Of a stretch of DNA of 64,000 nt, positions 7,537-16,418 are shown one piece after another (within the stretch, counting starts at the first letter, position 1; each line of letters opens with the position of its first letter). The notes beneath the pieces were generated by a model. The model made no database searches, was not told the DNA's origin, and was given only the letters and a program-made list of their open reading frames with translations. Where the stretch lies: positions 1-64,000 of the IMG/VR virus record IMGVR_UViG_3300025010_000005, one strand, 5' to 3'. The position numbers and the translations under genes are program-made. Source of the DNA: a virus.

Positions 7537-8460
7537 ATGAAAAATAACACTGATTTAATTCTTGAACTGTTAGATCAGTGTGGAATGTCTGGGAAGCCCA
7601 ACTATAAAGGGGAGATGCCACTTCAATTCTGTTGTTTCCATAATCACAATTTTGGATCACCTTCTTTGCAGATTAATGTGTTTAATGGTGCATATTATTG
7701 TTATAGTTGCCATTGTAAAGGAAATATTCGCAAAATATTTTATGAATATGGAATAGAAAATCCTTTTGATGACAATAAAATTCATGAACATAGTGATTTT
7801 GAAAAAGAACTTGGATTGAGTCTTACAAAATTATTTGATTTGCCAGAGGAGGAAAAGAATCATGCAGACGTGAATGAATTAAAAGATTATCGTTATTATC
7901 ATCCATATCTTCTTGAGCGTGGTTTTTCAAAAGAAATTCTTAAATTAAATAATGTTGGTTTTGATAAAGAAACATGTAGAGTTACAATTCCAATTCATTT
8001 TAATGGAAAGTACCACGGATGCGTTAAAAGAACTGTTATCGATGAATTACCCCGCTATGTTCAACAATGCAATATGCAAAAATCAAGTATATTATATATT
8101 CCAAAGTTGGTCAACGTCAATGATGACAAAAAAATCTTCATTGTTGAAGGGAATTTAGATGCCTTAAAAGTAGCTCAATTCGGAAGCAAAGCCGCTTCAA
8201 TACTTGGTTGTCATATTAGCAAGGTTCAATTAGCGTATCTTGATAAATTAGGCTTGGATATAGTCCTCGCTTTAGATAATGATGAACCGGGAAAAGAAGG
8301 AATTAAAGATGTTTTATCACGCACCAGGAATTTCAACATTAGTGTATTACAATTTCCTAAAGGAGTCAAGGATCTGGGTGACATTAAAACCCAAGAAGAA
8401 TTTGATTCATTGGTTAAAAACAATCTTAAACATCGACTAAAATGGATGATGGAAAATTAA
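7537..8460 (+). CDS. DnaG-type DNA primase
   Basis: Makes RNA primers for lagging-strand synthesis. Residues 32-60 hold a zinc finger (C32, C33, H35, H37 region with C55, C58, C60) in the context GAYYCYSCHCKG, typical of CHC2 primases. A TOPRIM domain follows at about 200-260 with IVEGNLDA and LALDNDEPGKEG, carrying the conserved Glu and Asp-x-Asp. At 307 aa it lacks the C-terminal helicase-binding domain. It ends the operon and is followed by a bidirectional terminator. Confidence 0.9.
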   Translation: MKNNTDLILELLDQCGMSGKPNYKGEMPLQFCCFHNHNFGSPSLQINVFNGAYYCYSCHCKGNIRKIFYEYGIENPFDDNKIHEHSDFEKELGLSLTKLFDLPEEEKNHADVNELKDYRYYHPYLLERGFSKEILKLNNVGFDKETCRVTIPIHFNGKYHGCVKRTVIDELPRYVQQCNMQKSSILYIPKLVNVNDDKKIFIVEGNLDALKVAQFGSKAASILGCHISKVQLAYLDKLGLDIVLALDNDEPGKEGIKDVLSRTRNFNISVLQFPKGVKDLGDIKTQEEFDSLVKNNLKHRLKWMMEN

Positions 8461-8466
8461 GAATTG

Positions 8467-8493
8467 AAAAGCCCCTCATTTGAGGGGCTTTTT
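8467..8493. terminator. Bidirectional terminator between primase and tail-fibre genes
   Basis: GCCCCTCA TT TGAGGGGC flanked by AAAA on the left and TTTTT on the right, so it works for both converging transcripts. Confidence 0.9.
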
Positions 8494-8496
8494 GTT

Positions 8497-11400
8497 TTAT
8501 CCTATTGTTGCTCCGACTGGTAATGTTGGTGATCCAATAACAACGTTTGAAAGGATTCCGTATGTATTTCCATCGCTTAGATAGATTTTATCTGGAGCAA
8601 TCCAAGCAGTTGAATTATATAATGCTGCAACGTTTTGAGAAGCAATCAAAACATTATCAATCCAAATTCTCTGCCACATATAACGAACTCCATTGAAAAC
8701 AAAGTTTTCCCATTGCAGTTTGATGTGATGAGCATTTCCGTCCCAGATATCAACAGTATTTTCATTTAACTGTCCCCATCCGGCATTCCCAACAAGCCCA
8801 GTTGAAGAGTTATGTTTTCTCTCAAAATAAATATCTTTACAATTTATTCCAGTATTATTTAACCTCCACAATAATAACGTATTATTTCCGTAAGTAGCAT
8901 TTGGATCAAATCCGCCAATTATCGTGTAACTCTTACCGGATGAAATTGTTGGTGGAACATAATCGAACTCAATATAACCATTTTGCACCCAATAAGGATC
9001 AACACTTCCAGATGGAGTTGAACAAATGTCTGCATTCCTGGTTCCATTTGTGCCATTTGTTGCAATGTAAGAGGTCATAAATGGATTTGCTTCGCATTGT
9101 GCGCCCCAAATATAAGCATTTCCCAAACCATCACCAGTGTATGAAATTGCACCATCTTTTGCAAGACCAAAGTCAATATTGTTATTTGCTGTTGTTGCAG
9201 TTAAAGTAATCCAACAACGATATGCTCCATTTCCAACATATTGAATTCCTGCTGCAACAGAAGAACCAGCAGACAAAACACTTTTTGTGTTTAAATCAAA
9301 TATCCTATATTGTCCAGATGCACCGTTATCACCAATCCAAATTTGACTTCTTGTTCCCTTTCTAACAAATATAGATATTGTATAAACAACATCATTTGTT
9401 AAACATGTTTGTCTACGAATGTAATGTGTGTTAATTGCAGTTGTATCTTCTGTAATAATACTAAAACCGGGAGTTAATGATTGATCTAGTTCAACAACTG
9501 TTCCAGTTGAAACGGTACATCTTGCTTTTGTTTGCCACCAAGCATTTGGAAAATCTTCTGAATATTGAACAAGATTGGTTCCAGCACCTTCAAAAATTAA
9601 ACCAGAAGATGCTATTGAAGGAGTAACAATTGTTCCAGAAGGCATTGTGCCATATGATTCTGTTACAGTTCCAGCAAGATATCCACCTTTTAAAGAAGCC
9701 AATGCTTTAATATTTGCACTTCCAGATGAACCAGCAGGTTTTTGTACATACGCAGTTCTAGCCAATCCATTGAAAGTGGAAATACCGTCTGCTGTTCCAA
9801 CATATAAATTATTAACGTCTTCGTCATAAGATAATGCTTGAACTACGTTGGAAGTTCCGCCAAGGAGGCATTTGGTGTTTGCCTGAAAAAGAGGGGCTTC
9901 CTGGGCATAGATGAAGGCGATATCTTCGGCGGTGGGGGCATAGGCCATAGTCCTCCACAAGGCTACTGATCCGTGTAAAAGGTCGGAGAAATTATCCTGG
10001 CGTTTTCCGATCACCAGGGTAGCAGAACTGTTTGATATCCCTAACACTGCTGCGCTTATGGTTACATCTGAAGCTGCCTTACCATCATCAATCCACAACT
10101 CTAGTTTTCCCGCCCGACATATGAGAAGAACTAGATGGGGGATGCTGTCGTCTACAGCTACCCCACTGCAAATAGTGTCATACGTCAAAACATTATCATC
10201 TGAAATGTAGGCCTGTAAAGTGCCGTCAATATTTACGAGTAGTTCTAAAAACCCGCCGCCGGTGAAGGCTGACTCATTGTAAGAACATCTACACAATACA
10301 ATCTCTATACCCGTGTTAGAAGTCTCTTTCAGCCACCCCATAATGCAGAAATCGCCAGTCCCTACGTCAAGATCCGCGCTATATGGCTGTTCCAGATAGT
10401 TTTCCGCAGAGAAGCCCGAATAGGCTACCAGGTCGCTGCCAGCTGCTACGGGTGTCTTGGTGAGAGAGCCGTAGACCGCCAGCCCCTTGGCTTTGACCGA
10501 GCGATCTGATTCCACTGGCCTGCAAGAAACATTCTTTACAGTTATGCTCGTGTCGGTATCTGTAGAATGGAATGAGAGGTATGAAAGGGCCGAAACCGCC
10601 GTGAAATAGAGGTTAATCGAGCCAACAGGAACCTGCGAATAGATGGCTGTTCTTAGTTCATTTCCGCGCACCGTAGTCCCGGCGAAGACATATAAGTCTG
10701 CTCCGGCATCGTGCGCAGTGACATCTAACGTTATGCAGTACTGTTTTCCAGCCTCGGTGGTTATTGGCCGACAAATAGAGCCATCCGCATTGCTAACATC
10801 AGAGATAACTGCACCAATGGAAGACCACACGGCATTTATGCTATTCCATCCGGTAAGATCGGCAGCAAAATCGCCATTCGCCACAAGCTCATTCGTTACC
10901 TTACAGGAAACATTATCTACCTTGAAATAATATCCCTCATGCGCGCACTCAATCCTGAAATACGTGGTCGCGGTTGTTGCCGTGAATGTGCGCGTAAATG
11001 TTCCACTTAACCCAGCGATTGATTCATATGTGTAGTCCGTGCCGTTTAGGGTGCTTCCAATTCTAAAAACAGAGCCTATGGTGCTTGTTCGTTCAGTAAT
11101 TGTGAACGAAAGTTGGTATGTTTTTCCGATCTCTGTAGGAAAACTATTTTGAAGAACGCCACCAGGACTATTTATGTCGTATCTCCAGACTTTAGCCGTG
11201 CCAGCATCCCATACGGTGGCTCCAGAAACAGTCCATCCGGTAAGATCGGCAGCAAAGGTTCCATTTGTAACCAATTCAATCGCAGGTTCTCCGATCACTC
11301 CCGCAACCGAATCAGCCAGCCATGCCCCTCGAATGTCACCGGGCATCCAGCCGGATATCCAGTCCTTGGTGGTGTAGTTCACCATCCCGCTCGCGGGAGT

Positions 11401-12357
11401 GATGGTGTTCTCTTTGAGGGTGGAGATTCCCCCGCCAGAGCCGCGCATTATGCGCCCACCGCCTCCCGATAGCGCAAGACCACCACCCGGCACAGGATAG
11501 AGAATCGCAGGAATTGATTCGTTGGTGTACCAGTCTATCGAAAAGCCAGCTCCTAAAGAGCCAATATTCCTTGCGTATCCAGAATAGGCCGTACCATAAG
11601 GTGCGTGCAGGGAGAAGTCTGCCGCAATAAAAACACCAGGAAAATCCCATGTAGAAGCACTATTTACCACTGTTCCACTGTCATGAATGATTGAAACCCC
11701 TCCAGCGGTCCCAACAACCACAGTAGGCACGGGAAGGCCTGTCAAGGCATCGATAGGAGCACCGGGGAGGACGGTGGCTGTCACGTCGTTAATGGTGCTG
11801 CTGGCAAGAGCTGTCACACTACTCGATGTGTAAGATCGGTAAGAGTTTCTTGCAATAATACCGCCAGAGAAATTATGCAATGCTGAACCTTGACGTTCTT
11901 TCATAGTTTCGTCTATAAAATTACAAAAACCGAAATAAAGCGCTAAACCAGCAAACAAGTAGCCATCAACCATCCAAACAGAACTGAGTGTTGTGCCACC
12001 TATAAAATAGACATTTCCTGTAGTAAATACCATCCACATGGGCAACGTGGAATCTGTGGCATCATAAATCGTTATTTTGGCAGCTTCCGCCACAATCAAA
12101 GCCAGCGCAGGAAACATCCTGGTTGCCCCACGAGTAGCCGTGTTTAGTGCCTCGTTGTACCAGCTAGTGTTCTGGCAACGCAATCTCCACTCGCCGCCGT
12201 CCGAATCTTTGGTGGTATCATAAATAAATACATCTACAATTGTTGTTGAAGAACTAACGATGGCAGAATAAGCATTTAAAGTAGATGGTGAAAATGTTGA
12301 AAGATATTGATAACCATTTCTAATGGCTCCATCTTGTGCAGTTGCGAAATTGGGCAT
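8497..12357 (-). CDS. Large tail fibre / receptor-binding protein, 1286 aa
   Basis: Extracellular beta-rich protein. The N-terminal part (about 1-340) includes small propeller-like repeats such as VVVGTAGGVSIIHDSG. Two copies of a carbohydrate-binding-like module follow (LVTNGTFAADLTGW and LVANGDFAADLTGW). Then comes a LamG/concanavalin-like domain (GDFCIMGWLKE to LVIGKRQDNFSD), a second propeller-like stretch, and a C-terminal module starting NLVQYSEDF with another LamG-like lectin fold. The coding DNA from about 9850 to 11840 and 12040-12220 is visibly richer in G+C than the rest, pointing to imported host-range modules. Ribosome site (AAGGAG) at 12358-12366 on the minus strand. Confidence 0.85.
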   Translation of the reverse strand: MPNFATAQDGAIRNGYQYLSTFSPSTLNAYSAIVSSSTTIVDVFIYDTTKDSDGGEWRLRCQNTSWYNEALNTATRGATRMFPALALIVAEAAKITIYDATDSTLPMWMVFTTGNVYFIGGTTLSSVWMVDGYLFAGLALYFGFCNFIDETMKERQGSALHNFSGGIIARNSYRSYTSSSVTALASSTINDVTATVLPGAPIDALTGLPVPTVVVGTAGGVSIIHDSGTVVNSASTWDFPGVFIAADFSLHAPYGTAYSGYARNIGSLGAGFSIDWYTNESIPAILYPVPGGGLALSGGGGRIMRGSGGGISTLKENTITPASGMVNYTTKDWISGWMPGDIRGAWLADSVAGVIGEPAIELVTNGTFAADLTGWTVSGATVWDAGTAKVWRYDINSPGGVLQNSFPTEIGKTYQLSFTITERTSTIGSVFRIGSTLNGTDYTYESIAGLSGTFTRTFTATTATTYFRIECAHEGYYFKVDNVSCKVTNELVANGDFAADLTGWNSINAVWSSIGAVISDVSNADGSICRPITTEAGKQYCITLDVTAHDAGADLYVFAGTTVRGNELRTAIYSQVPVGSINLYFTAVSALSYLSFHSTDTDTSITVKNVSCRPVESDRSVKAKGLAVYGSLTKTPVAAGSDLVAYSGFSAENYLEQPYSADLDVGTGDFCIMGWLKETSNTGIEIVLCRCSYNESAFTGGGFLELLVNIDGTLQAYISDDNVLTYDTICSGVAVDDSIPHLVLLICRAGKLELWIDDGKAASDVTISAAVLGISNSSATLVIGKRQDNFSDLLHGSVALWRTMAYAPTAEDIAFIYAQEAPLFQANTKCLLGGTSNVVQALSYDEDVNNLYVGTADGISTFNGLARTAYVQKPAGSSGSANIKALASLKGGYLAGTVTESYGTMPSGTIVTPSIASSGLIFEGAGTNLVQYSEDFPNAWWQTKARCTVSTGTVVELDQSLTPGFSIITEDTTAINTHYIRRQTCLTNDVVYTISIFVRKGTRSQIWIGDNGASGQYRIFDLNTKSVLSAGSSVAAGIQYVGNGAYRCWITLTATTANNNIDFGLAKDGAISYTGDGLGNAYIWGAQCEANPFMTSYIATNGTNGTRNADICSTPSGSVDPYWVQNGYIEFDYVPPTISSGKSYTIIGGFDPNATYGNNTLLLWRLNNTGINCKDIYFERKHNSSTGLVGNAGWGQLNENTVDIWDGNAHHIKLQWENFVFNGVRYMWQRIWIDNVLIASQNVAALYNSTAWIAPDKIYLSDGNTYGILSNVVIGSPTLPVGATIG

Positions 12358-12387
12358 TATATTCTCCTTGTGAATTTAAACGAATGT

Positions 12388-13086
12388 TTACACGAAGTAT
12401 GTTGCGATTCCAGTTCTCGTTGCTGTTGCTGGATCTGGAAAATCAAAAGAAAAAGAACCATCTGATTCTGTTATATTTCTAACGGGGATTACAAGATTAT
12501 TTAATAATAAATTTGTTGATTGAATATTTTGTGTGGATAGATTGTCGCATGCAATATTTCCAGAGGGATATGCAATTGTTGACAAAGTTAAATCAATAGA
12601 TTGAATACCACCAGAGGTTAAATACATTGTTCCAAGTGAAACATAACCAGATGTGAGTCCAGAAGGTGCCGTATTACTGAATACCTGAATCTTTGCTGCA
12701 CCAAATTTCCTAGTATTTAAAGTTTGTACTTGTTTGATTCTGTTGATAATATTATTTAAAACATAACCAGTTGCAGGTGAATCCAATACTTCCTGGTAAT
12801 ATGCTGCGATGGTGTCAGTTCTCACTAAAGCTCCTGTTGGTGGAATGACAACAAATCCACTTGATGATTCAAGTTCTCCGATAATTCCGTTCATAATAAT
12901 TGCACCAGTTGAGACATATCCAGAAGTTGAATTAATTTTAATAACGTTCAATCCAGTTAAAACTCCATTAGTAATTCCTAATAGATTGGATGAATACATT
13001 TGAACGGCTTCTTCAATATAATCGGAAATACGAGTTATATCACTCGTTTGAATTTCTTTAAGCTTGTGACAATACGATTTTTTCAT
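12388..13086 (-). CDS. Tail fibre or fibre-attachment protein, 232 aa
   Basis: First gene of the minus-strand fibre operon. The N-terminal 40 residues are helical, then a Gly/Ser/Thr-rich beta region (TSGYVSTGAIIMNG, SGYVSLGTMYLTSGG) typical of phage fibre shafts or adaptor proteins. Position 30 bp upstream of the large fibre gene suggests it joins the fibre to the baseplate or serves as a short fibre. AAGGAG precedes the ATG on the minus strand. Exact role inferred. Confidence 0.7.
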   Translation of the reverse strand: MKKSYCHKLKEIQTSDITRISDYIEEAVQMYSSNLLGITNGVLTGLNVIKINSTSGYVSTGAIIMNGIIGELESSSGFVVIPPTGALVRTDTIAAYYQEVLDSPATGYVLNNIINRIKQVQTLNTRKFGAAKIQVFSNTAPSGLTSGYVSLGTMYLTSGGIQSIDLTLSTIAYPSGNIACDNLSTQNIQSTNLLLNNLVIPVRNITESDGSFSFDFPDPATATRTGIATYFV

Positions 13087-13178
13087 TGCTTCTCCTTTTC
13101 GACTTCTAAAAGTTATTATAGACTTTGGTATTAATAGTTATAATTGCTTAATATATCTTAATGAAGGAAAATAAAGTC

Positions 13179-13207
13179 TTGACAATGAGTTGTCATTATG
13201 CTATACT
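13179..13207 (+). promoter_or_regulatory. Strong sigma70-type promoter with overlapping inverted repeat
   Basis: TTGACA (13179-13184), 17-bp spacer, TATACT (13202-13207). TGACAA-TGAG-TTGTCA at 13180-13195 is an inverted repeat covering the -35 box and spacer, as expected for a repressor operator. The leader to the next ATG is 125 nt and contains a perfect AAAGGAGGT at 13235-13243 followed 8 nt later by a 4-codon TTG-started reading frame (13252-13266). Confidence 0.82.
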
Positions 13208-13333
13208 GTATAAAGTTGGTTCGAGAAAGATGACAAAGGAGGTAACGAAATTTGATTGTTCTGTAGATTGTCTCGTGTAATCGAGCTGGAAAAGTTTTTT
13301 GTGTTAAATTTTTGAAGGAGAACAAAACAAACT

Positions 13334-14071
13334 ATGGCAAATCTAAACGATATTTTCAATGCTCCCAAGAAGTCAACAATTCCTTCACCTCTTTGTCGTT
13401 ATGACTATATGCAAGAGAAGGCAAAGGAATATATTCGTTTCCGCTTTGGGACTGAGTTCGATAAACTTGAACTTCTAGTCCGACATTGGGTAACTGGTGT
13501 TGGTCAAGTTGCTTGCGGTCAAACGCCAACAATGAAGTCTGATGGAACTCTTGGATTGTTTGGTGAATGTGAATATTGCGCTCGCAAACGTGCAATGCGT
13601 GATGATCTAAAGAACAAGGCAATTGCTGACGGACAACCTGATATGTCAAAGGATGATGCTAAGAAGTGTGGCGACCTTTACCGTCGAGAAGTTGCACTTG
13701 TTGGTGAAGCCGAAATCGAAGTCCGAATTGGCAAGAAGGTAATTAAGGAACTTGCTCCTCATGCGATCAAATTAAAGGTAATGGATGGTTTCTCTTCAAA
13801 TGGCAAGGGATATTACAAGCAACTTGCTTCTATCTTTGAGAATAAGGGAACCATTATGGATCGTTGGTTCACTCTTGGAAAGGGAACTCTAACTGCCGAC
13901 GATCCTCTTAAGGACGGTGAGAACACTCCAATCGAGGGTGTTGATCTTACTTACTTCGATAAGACTACCATTCCTTATGCAGACGGTGTTGCAAAACTTG
14001 GTATTCAAAAGAATGCTGTTGGCGCTGCAACTCCGATGGATGATGATATTGAAGAAGGAGCTGATTTCTAA
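13334..14071 (+). CDS. Candidate single-stranded DNA-binding protein, 245 aa
   Basis: Not matched by sequence to a named family that I can quote, but several features fit a gp32-like protein. It has a basic N-terminal half with many Lys/Arg and aromatics, a cysteine cluster (VACGQ, CEYC, KKCGDL; about residues 60-115) able to bind zinc as gp32 does, and a strongly acidic C-terminal tail MDDDIEEGADF. SSB proteins use such tails to recruit replication partners. It is expressed alone from one of the strongest promoters in the window and closed by its own terminator, as expected for a protein needed in bulk. DNA binding is inference. Confidence 0.6.
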   Translation: MANLNDIFNAPKKSTIPSPLCRYDYMQEKAKEYIRFRFGTEFDKLELLVRHWVTGVGQVACGQTPTMKSDGTLGLFGECEYCARKRAMRDDLKNKAIADGQPDMSKDDAKKCGDLYRREVALVGEAEIEVRIGKKVIKELAPHAIKLKVMDGFSSNGKGYYKQLASIFENKGTIMDRWFTLGKGTLTADDPLKDGENTPIEGVDLTYFDKTTIPYADGVAKLGIQKNAVGAATPMDDDIEEGADF

Positions 14072-14082
14072 ACAAGACTATT

Positions 14083-14108
14083 GGGAGGGGGACTTGCCCC
14101 CTCCCTTT
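14083..14108 (+). terminator. Terminator after the SSB-like gene
   Basis: 9-bp stem GGGAGGGGG / CCCCCTCCC with ACTTG loop and a short TTT tail. The short T-tract suggests partial read-through into the next genes, which have no promoter of their own. Confidence 0.75.
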
Positions 14109-14122
14109 CAAAAAGGAGACAA

Positions 14123-14269
14123 ATGAGTAAATTAGATTCCACATCACCAAATTGGCCATGTACGAAATGTAAAGATAAAAAATCATGCTATCATGAAGAA
14201 TGTGATGTTTGCCCTAAATGGAAAAGTGAAATACAAAAATGGTTTGAAGAAAATACACAAGGAGAATAA
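14123..14269 (+). CDS. Small zinc-ribbon-like protein, 48 aa
   Basis: Start at 14123 because AAAAGGAG lies 7 nt upstream; a longer frame would run through the terminator stem. Carries CTKCKDKKSCYHEECDVC, a cysteine/histidine set able to bind one or two metals, then a helical tail. Function unknown. Confidence 0.65.
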   Translation: MSKLDSTSPNWPCTKCKDKKSCYHEECDVCPKWKSEIQKWFEENTQGE

Positions 14270-14271
14270 AA

Positions 14272-14412
14272 ATGTCAATGACTATTATTAAAGGTTGTTC
14301 CTGTCAACACGAGTTTCAAGACAAAACTTACGGCAAGGGAAATCGAGTACATAATATCGGTGTAAATGGACAACAAACTTGCACCGTTTGTGGAACTAAG
14401 AAGGGTAAGTAA
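14272..14412 (+). CDS. Small conserved phage zinc-ribbon protein, 46 aa
   Basis: Begins 2 bp after the previous gene with AAGGAG before it. Pattern CSCQHEFQDKTYGKGNRVHN then CTVCGTKK, a two-knuckle zinc ribbon that I recognise as common in tailed-phage genomes, function unknown. Probably a small nucleic-acid- or protein-binding adaptor. Confidence 0.7.
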   Translation: MSMTIIKGCSCQHEFQDKTYGKGNRVHNIGVNGQQTCTVCGTKKGK

Positions 14413-14431
14413 TAATTTAAGGACGTTTTAA

Positions 14432-14809
14432 ATGTGTAAGCATCACGATTGGTTGAACTTTGCAAAGAAGATTGCAGAAAAGTCTACTTTTCCTAAGTTT
14501 CGGATGGCCGCCATTGTAACAAAGTCTGGAAGACCGCTTTCTAGTGGGTGGAACAAGTTATCTCCAGGAATCTTGAAAAATCCAATATACGGTGAACACC
14601 AGATGCTTCACGCAGAATGTCAAGCAATTTTGCAATTGGAACCGAAACAACTCCGGAACGCCACAATTTATGTCGCTGGTTTAACTAGAGGTGGCAATCT
14701 TCTGTTAAGTAAGCCTTGTGATGCTTGCATGTTTCTAATCAAGCAAGCTGGGATCAAACGAATTGTTTTTCATACTAAAGAGGGAGAAGTGGTTATCGAG
14801 AATATCTAA
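14432..14809 (+). CDS. dCMP/cytidine deaminase family enzyme
   Basis: Zinc-dependent deaminase fold. HAECQAI supplies the zinc-ligand His and catalytic Glu (about residue 69-71), and PCDACMFLIKQAGIKRIVFH supplies the PCxxC zinc ligands and following helix-strand. At 125 aa it is smaller than T4 dCMP deaminase (about 190 aa), so the exact substrate (dCMP, cytidine or another base) is open. With dUTPase it would supply dUMP for dTTP synthesis. Good ribosome site and no promoter of its own. Confidence 0.82.
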   Translation: MCKHHDWLNFAKKIAEKSTFPKFRMAAIVTKSGRPLSSGWNKLSPGILKNPIYGEHQMLHAECQAILQLEPKQLRNATIYVAGLTRGGNLLLSKPCDACMFLIKQAGIKRIVFHTKEGEVVIENI

Positions 14810-14863
14810 TTGTAAAGCAATGTTAAGAAAATATTACAAAGTGTAAAGAAGGAGAAAGAATCG

Positions 14864-14892
14864 TTGACAACTAAGTTATAAAGAGGTATTAT
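14864..14892 (+). promoter_or_regulatory. Sigma70-type promoter
   Basis: TTGACA (14864-14869), 17-bp spacer, TATTAT (14887-14892). Drives the run of genes from 14970 to the NAMPT-like gene. Confidence 0.85.
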
Positions 14893-14920
14893 GAGAGGGT
14901 CAAGTCGGCCCTCTCGTTTT
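14893..14920 (+). promoter_or_regulatory. Inverted repeat over the transcription start, followed by T-tract
   Basis: GAGAGGG (14893-14899) and CCCTCTC (14909-14915) with GTTTT after. The left arm begins at the base after the -10 box, so it covers the expected start site. A second small hairpin GTGAAC-CAAA-GTTCAC follows at 14922-14937. The same layout recurs at three other promoters. Confidence 0.6.
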
Positions 14921-14969
14921 CGTGAACCAAAGTTCACATGTGCCGTAAGCAACAATTGAAGGAGAAAAA

Positions 14970-15140
14970 ATGCTTTTTATTGCTTGGTTTAGTTTGTTTA
15001 TGGCGGCGGTTAATACTTGGAAGTATTTTCCAACAATTTTCACCGAAAAAACAGTCCCAGAAAGAATTGCATCTTTTACGATTGTTATTATGCAATCAAT
15101 TTTGCTTTATTTTGTTTGTTATCACATGTTTATTGGATAG
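14970..15140 (+). CDS. Small two-pass membrane protein, 56 aa
   Basis: GAAGGAGAAAA precedes the ATG. Two hydrophobic segments (LFIAWFSLFMAAV and FTIVIMQSILLYFVCYHMFIG) flank a polar loop with PTIFTEKTVPER. First gene after the promoter. Function unknown. Confidence 0.65.
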   Translation: MLFIAWFSLFMAAVNTWKYFPTIFTEKTVPERIASFTIVIMQSILLYFVCYHMFIG

Positions 15141-15148
15141 GAGAAAAG

Positions 15149-15541
15149 ATGAATTATTTAATCGGAAAAAAGATTGAAAGAGTTTTTATTAGCAAAAATG
15201 GTAATGATCAAATGGTTTTTATTACTGATCAAAACGAAAGGATTTTATATTCTGCGGAAGGCGATTGTTGCAGTTATAGTTATTTTCAAGATTTAATTGG
15301 TGTAAAAAACCTACTTGGTCATACTATTGAGTCTGTTGAAAGCATCGATCTTGAACATGATGGATGGACTAATCACGATGAAAATAAATCATATGGTTAT
15401 ATAATCAGAACCGATAACGGAGTTTGTGTTTTGTCTTTTAGGAATGCAAGTAACGGATATTACGGAGGTTGGCTGCAAAGAGAAATTGGTGATTTTAAAC
15501 TAGATATGGATGAAATTCTTAACGACTGGATTGCTGATTGA
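15149..15541 (+). CDS. Conserved phage protein, 130 aa (GDCCSYSY / RNASNGYYGG motifs)
   Basis: Start at 15149 with AGGAGAAAAG before it; longer in-frame starts would overlap the membrane protein gene. The motifs EGDCCSYSYFQDLIGV and FRNASNGYYGGW mark a phage family that I recall as DUF7448, of unknown function. The two adjacent cysteines and invariant Gly/Asn/Tyr residues suggest a binding pocket. Downstream neighbours are also small unknowns. Confidence 0.75.
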   Translation: MNYLIGKKIERVFISKNGNDQMVFITDQNERILYSAEGDCCSYSYFQDLIGVKNLLGHTIESVESIDLEHDGWTNHDENKSYGYIIRTDNGVCVLSFRNASNGYYGGWLQREIGDFKLDMDEILNDWIAD

Positions 15542-15552
15542 AGGAGTTTAAA

Positions 15553-16077
15553 ATGTTTGAAAAAGGTGATCGAGTTAGATGTGTTGGTCTTGAATCTACA
15601 CATAATCAACAATATAATGGAATGTTTGGTACTGTTATCAGTTATTCGTTTGGTAGTGTACAAGCAAAATTAGATAATGGTGAAGTTGTTAAGTTTGCAG
15701 AATACAGATTTGAGAAAGTTGAGAATGAAATGCAAATTGAAGTTGGAAAGTCTTATTGCAATGCAAGTGGAAAGAAAATTACAATGGTTGCAGACAGAGA
15801 CAAAAATGAACAAAAAATTAAACATCTTCTAAGATTTATCGCATTTAACGAAACCAATGGAGAATATTCACTGTTTGATATTGATGGCAAAGTTGGTGTT
15901 CTTAACGAAGAATTTGATTTAGTTTCAGAATGGCGCGAACCTATTGAAGTTAAAGGTTATGTTGCTGTTTATGCTGATGAAAGTTTTGGCAGAATTCAAA
16001 AAAATAGAACAGAAGCAAAAAATACATATCCCGGCGCAATTGCTTACGTTGAAGTTTATGGAAAGGAAGTGCTTTAA
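15553..16077 (+). CDS. Hypothetical protein with KOW/SH3-like N-terminus, 174 aa
   Basis: Start chosen at 15553, where AAGGAG is 7 nt upstream. The first 55 residues (KGDRVRCVGLES ... GMFGTVISYSFGSVQAKLDNGE) look like a KOW/SH3 barrel of the kind used to bind RNA or protein; the rest is a second, unrecognised alpha/beta region. Its stop overlaps the next start (TAATG). Confidence 0.7.
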   Translation: MFEKGDRVRCVGLESTHNQQYNGMFGTVISYSFGSVQAKLDNGEVVKFAEYRFEKVENEMQIEVGKSYCNASGKKITMVADRDKNEQKIKHLLRFIAFNETNGEYSLFDIDGKVGVLNEEFDLVSEWREPIEVKGYVAVYADESFGRIQKNRTEAKNTYPGAIAYVEVYGKEVL

Positions 16078-16418
16078 TGTTTGAATTGAATAAATATTAC
16101 AACATTGGTGGAAACAAATATCAATTGATTCATGAACGAAAAACTGTTGGAAAAGATAAAGAGTATTTTTTCATTTTAGATAGCGGAACATTATTAAGGT
16201 ATTACAGTGATTATAAAGGACTTAAAGAAATTATTCCTTGGAAAGAAAAAGTTGTAGTTACAAAATACATTGATGTTTACAAATCTAAAAATTCAAATGC
16301 ACTTTGTACCGGGCCAATTTTAAATTTTCCGGCTAACGAAAAAGATAGAAATAAATACACCCATTACACTTATATTAAAACTATTGAGTTTGAATTAGAA
16401 GAGGAAGTGGAATCTTGA
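16077..16418 (+). CDS. Hypothetical protein, 113 aa
   Basis: TAATG overlap with the previous gene; GGAAGTG serves as ribosome site. Starts FELNKYYNIGGNKYQLIHERK, similar in style to the SH3-like openings of its neighbours, followed by an alternating strand pattern and an acidic C-terminus. Function unknown. Confidence 0.65.
   Translation: MFELNKYYNIGGNKYQLIHERKTVGKDKEYFFILDSGTLLRYYSDYKGLKEIIPWKEKVVVTKYIDVYKSKNSNALCTGPILNFPANEKDRNKYTHYTYIKTIEFELEEEVES

Noticed and set aside
11113-11472. Plus-strand frames opposite the tail fibre gene (also 9575-9829, 10643-10930, 11174-11377)
   Set aside because: They are antisense shadows caused by the GC-richer DNA of the fibre gene, with no ribosome sites.
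13230-13280. 16-codon ATG frame in the SSB leader
   Set aside because: Its start has no ribosome site; the strong AAAGGAGGT lies inside it and serves a different frame.
14123-14412. The two small zinc-ribbon genes as an anti-CRISPR or defence pair
   Set aside because: Such small zinc-ribbon proteins are common in phage genomes and nothing in the context points to that role.
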